Shown here in pieces: positions 1 through 8,083 of a stretch of DNA of 8,768 bases. Within the stretch, counting starts at the first letter, position 1; the number at the start of each line of letters is the position of its first letter. This stretch comes from Faecalibacterium prausnitzii (lineage in GTDB: Bacteria; Bacillota; Clostridia; Oscillospirales; Ruminococcaceae), in contig DCCL01000054.1 in the NCBI GenBank assembly GCA_002313795.1, forward strand, positions 3,599 through 12,366. Direction: 5' to 3'. The notes beneath the pieces are model-generated. The model made no database searches and was not told the DNA's origin. It worked only from the letters and a program-made list of their open reading frames with translations. The position numbers and the translations under genes are program-made.

Positions 1-2609
<2,609 letters not shown>

Positions 2610-2637
2610 GATAAAAAGATGGAATAACGCAGATCTC

Positions 2638-2680
2638 AAAGACTCACACAGCGGGCTGTCCTGCTGTGTGGGTCTTTTTT
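2638..2680 (+). terminator. Strong intrinsic terminator after ligA
   Basis: A 13-bp stem (2640-2652 with 2663-2675, one T-G wobble) has a 10-base loop, and the left-flanking A residues can pair with the start of the T-run that ends at 2680. It lies 28 bases after the ligA stop. A second small inverted repeat, tgagat (2607-2612) with atctca (2633-2638), lies just upstream and includes the ligA stop codon. The terminator insulates ligA from the sporulation operon that follows. Confidence 0.93.
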
Positions 2681-2696
2681 GTCCGCAGGCATAGCT

Positions 2697-2725
2697 GTTC
2701 TAAACTTGTCCCTCCTGCATACAGT
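2697..2725 (+). promoter_or_regulatory. Candidate sigma-E-type promoter of the spoIIIA operon
   Basis: CATACAGT at 2718-2725 is one base from the form CATACAAT of the sigma-E -10 consensus known from Bacillus subtilis, where spoIIIA is sigma-E dependent in the mother cell. The matching -35 region, around 2697-2704 (gttctaaa), is poor, so only the -10 argues for sigma-E. TTTAAT at 2741-2746 is an alternative -10 of vegetative type but has no good -35. The element sits about 70 bases before the spoIIIAA start, in the 185-base ligA-spoIIIAA gap; nothing else was seen in that gap besides the ligA terminator. Confidence 0.4.
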
Positions 2726-2794
2726 GTAGCAATTCAACTTTTTAATGTAACAGCAGCAACCAAAAGCAAAATCAAAACTGGAAGGAGAAATCGG

Positions 2795-3673
2795 ATGGAC
2801 GAGTATTATCGTGCGGTCAAGGCTCTGCCTGCATGGCTGGCGCGGCCATTGAGTAACTTACCATTGGATACCGCCGGGCAGGTGCACGAGATACGGCTGC
2901 GGGCAGGCTGTGGGGTGCAGATGAACATTTGCGGACGGCTTTGCAGCCCGGCGGAACCGCCCGCCCTGCAAAAGCTTCGGCTGACACCATTGCAGATGGA
3001 GGAGATCTTTGTTACCCTCTGCGGCGGCTCTGTCCACAGCCACGAAACAGAGATCGCAGCGGGATATGTCACGTTGGCCTGCGGATGTCGGGCCGGTCTT
3101 GGCGGGCGCTTTTACTGTGCCCATGGGGACACAGTCTTGCAGGAGCTGCACTCGGTCAACATTCGTATCGCACGCAGCCGGGAATTTCCACTGCCTTCAG
3201 AACTACAGCATTATTTACAGAGCCATTTTACCGGGATGCTTCTGGCGGGAGAGCCGGACAGCGGAAAGACGACTCTTCTTCGCGGCATTGCCCGGGAGCT
3301 GGCAAGCGCGCAAAAGGCGGTGACAGTCATCGATGAACGGCGGGAGATATTCCCGGAAGATGCGCTTCTTGCTCTGCCCATCGATGTGCTCAGCGGCGTG
3401 CCAAAAGGACAGGCCGTGCAGATGGCCCTGCGGACCCTTTCGCCGCAGGTCATCCTTCTGGATGAGCTGGGCGGGATGGACGAGCTTTATGCGCTGGAGC
3501 AGGGCCTGTTCAGCGGGGTAGAGTTTATAGCGACCATCCACGCTTCCAGCTGGGAAGAGCTGGCCCGCCGCCCGCAGGTGAAATACTTGGAAAAATGCGG
3601 CGCACTGCACCTTATTGCACTGCTGAAGGGGCGCAGAGAGCCGGGACAACTGAGGGAGGTGCGTGTGCTGTGA
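2795..3673 (+). CDS. spoIIIAA: Stage III sporulation protein AA, channel ATPase
   Basis: SpoIIIAA is the cytosolic ATPase, related to type II/IV secretion ATPases, thought to power or assemble the mother cell-forespore SpoIIIA-SpoIIQ channel. The start ATG 2795 has AAGGAG at 2782-2787 with 7-base spacing; upstream codons in this frame run back into the ligA terminator and were rejected. It encodes 292 residues (about 307 in B. subtilis). Visible motifs are HEIRLRAG near the N-terminus, the Walker A loop GEPDSGKTTLLR (residues 152-163), the family motif VIDERREI (178-185), the Walker B strand VILLDE (219-224) and ATIHAS near the C-terminus, which resembles the His-box of secretion ATPases. It is the first gene of the spoIIIA operon, and its stop overlaps the next start by 4 bases. 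Confidence 0.96.
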   Translation: MDEYYRAVKALPAWLARPLSNLPLDTAGQVHEIRLRAGCGVQMNICGRLCSPAEPPALQKLRLTPLQMEEIFVTLCGGSVHSHETEIAAGYVTLACGCRAGLGGRFYCAHGDTVLQELHSVNIRIARSREFPLPSELQHYLQSHFTGMLLAGEPDSGKTTLLRGIARELASAQKAVTVIDERREIFPEDALLALPIDVLSGVPKGQAVQMALRTLSPQVILLDELGGMDELYALEQGLFSGVEFIATIHASSWEELARRPQVKYLEKCGALHLIALLKGRREPGQLREVRVL

Positions 3674-4122
3674 CGCCGCTGCGGGCTGTATGCGCGCTGT
3701 TCTGGCTGGGCTGTGGCTGGTGCGCCGGAGATGCCGCCTGCCTGTCCACGCGGCAGCATCTGGAAGCGTTGGAGCGAACCGTTCTGCTGCTGCAGCAAGT
3801 CCGTCAGGAGATCTCTTACCGCCGTACAGACCTCACACTTTTGTTCCGGAGTCTGAAACAGAACAGCCGGATAGAAGGGAACAGCTTTCATGATTTAAAA
3901 CCACCTCCGGGCCTGACAAAATCGGAAAAGAGCAGTTTTGTCGAGTGCTTTTCGCAGCTTGGCCGCAAAGAAGCGGAACAGGAGTGTCAATGGCTGACAT
4001 TTTATCAGGAGCAGTTCACGGCTCTTTTGCAGCAGGCCCGGGAGGAATCGCGGCCAAAACTGGAACTGAGCCGGAAACTTGGACTTGCTGCCGGACTTGC
4101 GGCGGCTGTGCTGTGTCTCTGA
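3670..4122 (+). CDS. spoIIIAB: Stage III sporulation protein AB
   Basis: SpoIIIAB is a membrane protein of the SpoIIIA complex, related to the type II secretion F-protein fold, and the likely partner of the SpoIIIAA ATPase. The start is GTG 3670, in a GTGA overlap with the spoIIIAA stop; GGAGG at 3655-3659 lies 10 bases upstream. An earlier in-frame ATG at 3595 lies deep inside spoIIIAA and has no comparable site. The product has 150 residues against about 171 in B. subtilis. There is an N-terminal membrane segment (about 4-20, cysteine-rich), then a helical stretch (RQHLEALERTVLLLQQVRQEI) equivalent to the family's N-terminal helix, and a C-terminal membrane segment ending LGLAAGLAAAVLCL. 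The central region is shorter than usual. Identity rests on position plus this architecture rather than on strong motifs. Confidence 0.88.
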   Translation: MTPLRAVCALFWLGCGWCAGDAACLSTRQHLEALERTVLLLQQVRQEISYRRTDLTLLFRSLKQNSRIEGNSFHDLKPPPGLTKSEKSSFVECFSQLGRKEAEQECQWLTFYQEQFTALLQQAREESRPKLELSRKLGLAAGLAAAVLCL

Positions 4123-4172
4123 ATGAGGAACCAAAGGCTCAATACTTCGGCACAAAAAGAGGAGAAATGCAG

Positions 4173-4367
4173 ATGGATATCGACCTGATTTTCAAAATCG
4201 CGGCCATCGGTATTATTGTTGCCGTACTCAATCAGCTGCTGATTCGTTCAGGACGGGAAGATCAGGCCATGATGACCACATTAGCCGGGCTTGTGGTGGT
4301 GCTGTCTATTCTGGTCAAGCAGATCAGCGTGCTTTTCGTCACCATCAAGTCACTTTTTGCACTATGA
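4173..4367 (+). CDS. spoIIIAC: Stage III sporulation protein AC
   Basis: This is a small integral membrane subunit of the SpoIIIA channel in the mother-cell-facing forespore membrane. It has 64 residues (B. subtilis 68) with two membrane segments, about 4-24 and 33-55, separated by a short charged loop (RSGRED). The N-terminus DIDLIFKIAAIGIIVAVLNQ matches the family pattern of VIFQIAGVGIVVAFL type. ATG 4173 was chosen over the in-frame ATG 4167, because GAGGAG at 4159-4164 gives 8 bases of spacing to 4173 but only 2 to 4167. A 50-base gap separates it from spoIIIAB, the widest gap in the first half of the operon, and its stop overlaps the spoIIIAD start (ATGA). Confidence 0.94.
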   Translation: MDIDLIFKIAAIGIIVAVLNQLLIRSGREDQAMMTTLAGLVVVLSILVKQISVLFVTIKSLFAL

Positions 4368-4744
4368 GCGCCCTTGCAGTGCTGGGGCTGGCAGTCGTCG
4401 GCACAGTCCTGTACACACTGTTTCAGAAAACTGCACCGGCCTTTGGACTGTTCGTCTCCATGGGAACTGCCGTCATCGTGCTGTGGAAGGTGAGCACTGC
4501 GGTGCAGACAGTGCTTGCCGGGCTGGCAAAGCTGGAACGTCGGGCAGGCGGAGATGCATTTTCCTGTTTGCTCCGCTGCGCGGGGGTGATCCTTCTAGCA
4601 GACTATGCTCATTCGCTCTGTGAGGAATCCGGGGCCGAATCATTGGCATGGTGTACTGCGTTGGCGGGCCGGGTGCTGGTGCTTGCCGCGGCATGGCCGC
4701 TGCTGGAACAGATCGGGCAGAAACTAGGGAGCATTATGGGATGA
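4364..4744 (+). CDS. spoIIIAD: Stage III sporulation protein AD
   Basis: This is a polytopic membrane subunit of the SpoIIIA channel, 126 residues (B. subtilis about 133). Hydrophobic segments at about 2-20, 26-44, 66-82 and 93-112 fit the usual multi-pass layout, with a conserved-looking acidic or polar spot in the third segment (LLADYAHSLCEESG). The start ATG 4364 overlaps the spoIIIAC stop in ATGA, and its own stop overlaps the spoIIIAE start in ATGA, so the three genes are probably translationally coupled. Its molecular role within the complex is not established in the family. Identification uses hydropathy, length and fixed operon position. Confidence 0.92.
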   Translation: MSALAVLGLAVVGTVLYTLFQKTAPAFGLFVSMGTAVIVLWKVSTAVQTVLAGLAKLERRAGGDAFSCLLRCAGVILLADYAHSLCEESGAESLAWCTALAGRVLVLAAAWPLLEQIGQKLGSIMG

Positions 4745-5832
4745 AAACGAAACGTATCTTTCGTCTGGCGGTAGCTTTGCTGGTTTTATGGACGAGCTTT
4801 TGTCTGGTTTCCCCGGCGGCATCTGCACTGAACGATAGAACATCGACACTTCCGGGACAGGAATACTGGCAGCTGTATCTGGAACAGAGCCATCTGGATT
4901 TGGAGACTGTAACCTCCTCGCCATGGGAAGTATTGAAGAGTTTTCTTCCTCAATCCTTCGGTTCATTGGTGCGGCAGACAGTGCAGAAATACACTGCCGT
5001 TCTTTTATTTCTGACCCTGACGGCAATATTGAATCTCCTCACAGGCGAGTGTATAGATGCCGGACTGCTTGACCTTGTTGCGGCCGGAGGCTGCGGAGTC
5101 CTGCTCTGGGAAGGGCTGCTGAAAAACGCAGAAGCGCTCTGCGAACAGATGGAAAACTGGCGCAGCTTTCTGCTGGGATTTCTGCCGGTCTATGCCGGAG
5201 TGCTGACTATGGGAGGGGAGACTGCAGCGGGAGGGGCCGCCAGCGGCGCGCTCCTGACGGCGTTGTGTTTTCTGGCACAGCTCATCACAGCATTTGTACA
5301 GCCGCTGCTATCCTGCTATCTGATGCTCAGCATTGCCTGCTGCATCAACTCGGAACCGGGTCTGGCCGCATTCTGCAAGGGCGTCGGCGGTACATTGCGA
5401 CAGGCACTGGGCTGGGCCGGAAAGCTCCTGATCCTCTTGCTTGGTCTGCAGCGGGTGGCTGCCCTTCAGCTGGACCGATTTTCGCTCCGGGCGGGAAAAC
5501 TAATGGCCGGAAGCGTGCCCATTATCGGGCAGACCCTGAGCAGCGCAGCTGAGTCCATTCTTGCAGGGGTTCAGATGCTGAAAAGCGGGTTGGGTCTGGC
5601 CGCGCTGTCTTTGCTGAGCGCAGAGTTTGTGCCGCTCTACCTCGGCCTGATGATACAGCTTGCCCTGCTTTTGGGGTGTGGACTGCTTTGTTCTCTTGCA
5701 GGGCTTTCCCACTGCCGGACATTTTTCGACTGCATGGCCGAGGCTGTGCGCTGTATGGCGGCAGTGGTGGCGCTCTTTTTTGGAATTACGACGGCAGGCG
5801 TGGTGCTGCTGTTTGCAATGGGAGGCGGTTGA
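4741..5832 (+). CDS. spoIIIAE: Stage III sporulation protein AE
   Basis: SpoIIIAE is the large polytopic membrane protein of the SpoIIIA complex, proposed to form part of the conduit or its membrane base. It has 363 residues against about 399 in B. subtilis. A signal peptide is evident: MKTKR, a hydrophobic core, then a likely cleavage after SPAASA at residue 29. A soluble region follows (about 30-80, including YLEQSHLDLETV), then several membrane segments from about 80 to the C-terminus. The segment RFSLRAGKLMAGSVPIIGQTLSSAAESILAG before the last helices is the most family-like stretch. The start ATG 4741 overlaps the spoIIIAD stop, with AGGGAG at 4726-4731. Only one base separates its stop from spoIIIAF. 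Confidence 0.95.
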   Translation: MKTKRIFRLAVALLVLWTSFCLVSPAASALNDRTSTLPGQEYWQLYLEQSHLDLETVTSSPWEVLKSFLPQSFGSLVRQTVQKYTAVLLFLTLTAILNLLTGECIDAGLLDLVAAGGCGVLLWEGLLKNAEALCEQMENWRSFLLGFLPVYAGVLTMGGETAAGGAASGALLTALCFLAQLITAFVQPLLSCYLMLSIACCINSEPGLAAFCKGVGGTLRQALGWAGKLLILLLGLQRVAALQLDRFSLRAGKLMAGSVPIIGQTLSSAAESILAGVQMLKSGLGLAALSLLSAEFVPLYLGLMIQLALLLGCGLLCSLAGLSHCRTFFDCMAEAVRCMAAVVALFFGITTAGVVLLFAMGGG

Positions 5833-5833
5833 G

Positions 5834-6319
5834 ATGAGGCATCTGGAACAGTCAGCGGCTGTGTTTTGTACGGCCTGCATCTGCGCTGAGCTGATCTCCC
5901 GCCTGGTGGGGTCCGGCTGGGGGCAGAAATGCATAAAAGCGGTGGCCGGATTATATATTCTAATAGTCTTTCTGGATGTTCTGTCCGGGGTGAAAACGAC
6001 GTTTGCCGCATTGGAGCTGCCGCAGGCAGAAGCGGTATCGATCGGAAATCTGGAAGATGCTGTGCTCGTCCGAACACAGGAAGAACTTTCCCGGACTCTG
6101 GAAGGAGCCTGTCGGCAAAAAACAGGCGCAGACTTAAAGCTGGAAATTTCTCTGACGCAGACCACAGAGGGCGTGAATGCGGACGAGGTTCGTATCTTTT
6201 CCCAGAATGAAGTCGAGCCCGACCGGAAACAGGCAGTGGAGTCCTTTCTCATGCAGCAGCTCCAGCTTGCGCCGGAAAATATCATATGGGAAAGTCCCGG
6301 CGGGGAGAATGTGTCATGA
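5834..6319 (+). CDS. spoIIIAF: Stage III sporulation protein AF
   Basis: SpoIIIAF is a membrane-anchored subunit of the SpoIIIA channel; the B. subtilis protein carries a ring-building-motif-type domain after its membrane anchor. Here 161 residues are encoded (B. subtilis about 206). Two N-terminal membrane segments are visible, about 8-26 and 34-51, then a soluble C-terminal domain with predicted alternating helix and strand (LEISLTQTTEGVNADEVRIF, then a final helix and ENIIWES). ATG 5834 has GGAGG at 5821-5825 with 8-base spacing. The linker between membrane part and ring domain is short compared with Bacillus. The stop overlaps spoIIIAG in ATGA. Confidence 0.9.
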   Translation: MRHLEQSAAVFCTACICAELISRLVGSGWGQKCIKAVAGLYILIVFLDVLSGVKTTFAALELPQAEAVSIGNLEDAVLVRTQEELSRTLEGACRQKTGADLKLEISLTQTTEGVNADEVRIFSQNEVEPDRKQAVESFLMQQLQLAPENIIWESPGGENVS

Positions 6320-6819
6320 ATCATGAATTTTTCACGCAGATCCCGAACCTTCTCCGGAAAGAAAACCGTGCCCGGCTGGCAGTTCTGCTGGGCGCTGCGG
6401 CCATGGCACTCATCCTGCTGTCGGAGCTGTTTTCACCGGGAGAGAAAAGTGCGGCATCGGGCGATACATCCAGGGACGAAATCGTCTACCGTCAGCAGCT
6501 GGAACAGCAGTTGGAGGGACTCATCTCGCAGGTGGAAGGGGCTGGAAAAACCACCGTGATGATAACACTGGAAAGCGGAGAGGAGACCATCTATGCGCTG
6601 GACACGCTCTCGGGACAGACCCAGGAACAACAGACCCATGTGCTGCTGGACGATGGGACTGCGCTGGCGCAGACCGTGTGCACCCCGAAGGTATGCGGGG
6701 TAGCAGTGGTGTGCGAGGGCGGGGGAGACATCCGGGTCACGGCCCGCATCACAGAACTGGTAGGGGCATTGCTGGATGTTCCGTCTAACCGTATCTGCGT
6801 GGAACAGCGGCGGGGATGA
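6316..6819 (+). CDS. spoIIIAG: Stage III sporulation protein AG
   Basis: SpoIIIAG is the ring-forming protein of the SpoIIIA-SpoIIQ channel in the intermembrane space; the B. subtilis protein makes a large ring with a beta-barrel. The product has 167 residues against about 229 in B. subtilis. One N-terminal membrane segment (about 20-38) is followed by the split ring-building domain: VEGAGKTTVMITLESGEETIYA (from residue 73) and PKVCGVAVVCEGGGD (from about 124), ending TELVGALLDVPSNRICV. These match the family's GVGKV.VMVTL, GVLVVAEG and LLD.P...I.V signatures. The insertion between the halves is about 30 residues, shorter than in B. subtilis as I recall it. ATG 6316 is preceded by GGGGAG at 6302-6307 and overlaps the spoIIIAF stop. 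Confidence 0.95.
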   Translation: MNHEFFTQIPNLLRKENRARLAVLLGAAAMALILLSELFSPGEKSAASGDTSRDEIVYRQQLEQQLEGLISQVEGAGKTTVMITLESGEETIYALDTLSGQTQEQQTHVLLDDGTALAQTVCTPKVCGVAVVCEGGGDIRVTARITELVGALLDVPSNRICVEQRRG

Positions 6820-6822
6820 CTT

Positions 6823-6838
6823 TTTACATCTTTACATC
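6823..6838 (+). repeat. Tandem 8-base direct repeat in the spoIIIAG-spoIIIAH gap
   Basis: TTTACATC occurs twice back to back (6823-6830 and 6831-6838) just after the spoIIIAG stop and 35 bases before the spoIIIAH start. It is a perfect but very short repeat. If spoIIIAH started at the in-frame ATG 6816, the repeat would be coding. No function is assigned, and chance or slippage is a sufficient explanation. Confidence 0.7.
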
Positions 6839-6872
6839 GATGAAATACACGAAACATAAGGAGGAGACACAG

Positions 6873-7493
6873 ATGAGAGCTATCGCAAAAAATACGCGGA
6901 GGGTCACTGCACTGACTCTTGCAGCGGCGCTGGTCGTGGCTGTATATCTCAACTGGCAGTATGCACGCACCGGCATCGGGGTGGATGAAGACGCCGTAAA
7001 TGTCTCGGCACCCGTCGTGGAGGGAGAGCCTGTGTCTGCCCCAGTGACGGACGGACTGATGACGGAGGCAGAAGCGGTTTCCAGCGCCAACAAAAATTAT
7101 GGGGAAGCCCAGCTGGTAAGTGTGGCTAACGATGCCGGGGCAAAGTTCTTTGAGGAAGCCCGCCTCAAGCGCCAGAAAGCTCACGATGAGGCAATGGACA
7201 CCATCCAGAAGACCCTCAAAACTTCTGGCCTTTCTTCAGAAGAGAAAAAGAACTGCACCCAGCAGCTGACCGCGAACCTTGAGAGCCTCAATGCCGAAAA
7301 TGAGATCGAAACGCTGGTAAAAGCCAAAGGCTTTGCGGACTGTCTCTGCTTTCTGCAGTCCGGCCGGGCAGACCTCACGGTGATGACCTCCGGGGATGCC
7401 CTGACAGCTGCACAGGTGGCGCAGATCCGGGACATCGTGCTCAGCAAGAGCGAGGTGACAGCACAGAACATTACTGTGGTGGAAGTAAAGTAA
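6873..7493 (+). CDS. spoIIIAH: Stage III sporulation protein AH
   Basis: SpoIIIAH is the mother-cell partner of forespore SpoIIQ; the two bind across the intermembrane space and help drive engulfment and channel formation. The product has 206 residues (B. subtilis about 218). It has an N-terminal membrane segment (about 11-28), an acidic Ser/Ala/Pro linker (VDEDAVNV...VTDG), then the helical YscJ/FliF-like ring-building domain starting FFEEARLKRQKAHDEAMDT (residue 96 region) and continuing IETLVKAKGFADCLCFL and VAQIRDIVLSKSEV...NITVVEV. ATG 6873 was chosen because AAGGAGG at 6858-6864 lies 8 bases upstream. An in-frame ATG at 6816, overlapping the spoIIIAG stop, would add 19 residues and has no such site. 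It is the last spoIIIA gene. Confidence 0.96.
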   Translation: MRAIAKNTRRVTALTLAAALVVAVYLNWQYARTGIGVDEDAVNVSAPVVEGEPVSAPVTDGLMTEAEAVSSANKNYGEAQLVSVANDAGAKFFEEARLKRQKAHDEAMDTIQKTLKTSGLSSEEKKNCTQQLTANLESLNAENEIETLVKAKGFADCLCFLQSGRADLTVMTSGDALTAAQVAQIRDIVLSKSEVTAQNITVVEVK

Positions 7494-7497
7494 GGTG

Positions 7498-7526
7498 TTG
7501 TATAAAACCGGAGAAAATGGTATAAT
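7498..7526 (+). promoter_or_regulatory. Strong predicted vegetative promoter before the yqhY-nusB genes
   Basis: A perfect -10 TATAAT at 7521-7526 carries the extended TG (7518-7519). TTGTAT at 7498-7503 stands 17 bases upstream as a partial -35 (TTG matches). Transcription should begin near 7533 and give a leader of about 85 bases before yqhY. It starts 5 bases past the spoIIIAH stop codon, so yqhY and nusB can be expressed in vegetative cells independently of the sporulation operon. No terminator was seen between spoIIIAH and this promoter. Confidence 0.82.
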
Positions 7527-7540
7527 GACATCAAAGGTTT

Positions 7541-7563
7541 TGCAAAGGGCAGTGCCTTTTGCA
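7541..7563 (+). other. Leader hairpin upstream of the Asp23/Gls24-family gene
   Basis: A 9-bp stem (7541-7549 with 7555-7563, one G-T wobble, loop CAGTG) lies within the predicted transcript leader, roughly 8 bases after the presumed start site. No T-run follows, so it is not a standard terminator. It may be a 5' stabilising stem or a regulatory element, or a weak terminator remnant for spoIIIA. The inverted repeat is directly visible; its role is unknown. Confidence 0.5.
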
Positions 7564-7617
7564 TGGATCGCATAAAATAAAATGGGCAGTCGCTCATTTT
7601 GGATGGAGGGCCATAGA

Positions 7618-7989
7618 ATGGATTTACAGAACATGGATCTTAGAGGCGGCAGTCTGCAGATCTCTACAGAGGTCATCGGCAAGATCGCGCGCTGTGCAGC
7701 GCTGGAGATCGAAGGCGTGGCAGATGTGTCCTGCGGCAATCAGAACCGCAAGGTGAAAGATCTGCTGGAGCGTGCAAATGTCCAGTCGCCTGTTACCGTG
7801 GAGATGCGGGATGGCACAGCTGAGATCACGCTGGACATCATCGCTGCCTTTGGCGCACGTATCCCGGCTGTGGCCGAAAAAGTACAGGAAAACGTCAAGT
7901 CCGCAGTCCAGAACATGACCAATGTTACAGTCAGCCGCGTAGACCTTGTGATCGCAGGTCTGGCCCCGGCGGCTGAGCCGGAGGCCTGA
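7618..7989 (+). CDS. yqhY: Asp23/Gls24 family (YqhY-like) protein
   Basis: This is a small cytosolic protein of the Asp23/Gls24 (DUF322) family, 123 residues. In B. subtilis the equivalent YqhY lies with accBC and nusB and has been linked to control of acetyl-CoA carboxylase and lipid balance; other members are envelope-stress proteins. The family pattern is clear: GSLQISTEVIGKIARCAALEIEGVADV near the N-terminus (about 11-37), the VTVEM...AEITLDIIAAFGARIP strand region, and VKSAVQNMTNVTVSRVDLVIAGL at the C-terminus. ATG 7618 has GGAGG at 7605-7609 with 8-base spacing; the in-frame ATG 7582 lacks a comparable site. The gene lies between spoIIIAH and nusB as in B. subtilis, but without accB and accC in between. 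The symbol is given by synteny and family, not by function. Confidence 0.9.
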   Translation: MDLQNMDLRGGSLQISTEVIGKIARCAALEIEGVADVSCGNQNRKVKDLLERANVQSPVTVEMRDGTAEITLDIIAAFGARIPAVAEKVQENVKSAVQNMTNVTVSRVDLVIAGLAPAAEPEA

Positions 7990-8037
7990 GCGCCCGACTG
8001 TCAGACAGAAACACAAACGCAAGCAAAAAATGCGGTC

Positions 8038-8061
8038 AGCCTTCCCGCAAACGGGAGGGCT
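8038..8061 (+). other. GC-rich hairpin between yqhY and nusB
   Basis: A 10-bp stem (8038-8047 with 8052-8061, one T-G wobble, CAAA tetraloop) can be extended across a small internal loop by GCGG 8032-8035 pairing with CCGC 8065-8068. It ends 4-5 bases before the nusB ribosome binding site. On the + strand only TTT follows, so termination would be weak at most. On the - strand the same stem is followed by a run of six T, but no - strand gene points into it. Candidate roles are an attenuator, an mRNA processing or stability element, or a translational control hairpin. Confidence 0.55.
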
Positions 8062-8083
8062 TTGCCGCTGTGAGAGGAACATT

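Noticed and set aside
4123..4188. A 21-codon open frame (ATG 4123) bridging spoIIIAB and spoIIIAC
   Set aside because: It is very short, has no ribosome binding site and contains the spoIIIAC binding site within it; it is a chance frame.
5500..6324. A 274-codon - strand open frame opposite spoIIIAE-spoIIIAF
   Set aside because: Its translation is low-complexity and Ser/Arg/His-rich with no family resemblance, and both + strand genes are well supported by length, overlaps and ribosome binding sites.
6532..6555. GAGKTT in SpoIIIAG as a P-loop
   Set aside because: The glycine required five residues before the final Gly-Lys is a glutamine, and the segment matches the SpoIIIAG family pattern GVGKV.VMVTL, which is structural and does not bind nucleotide.
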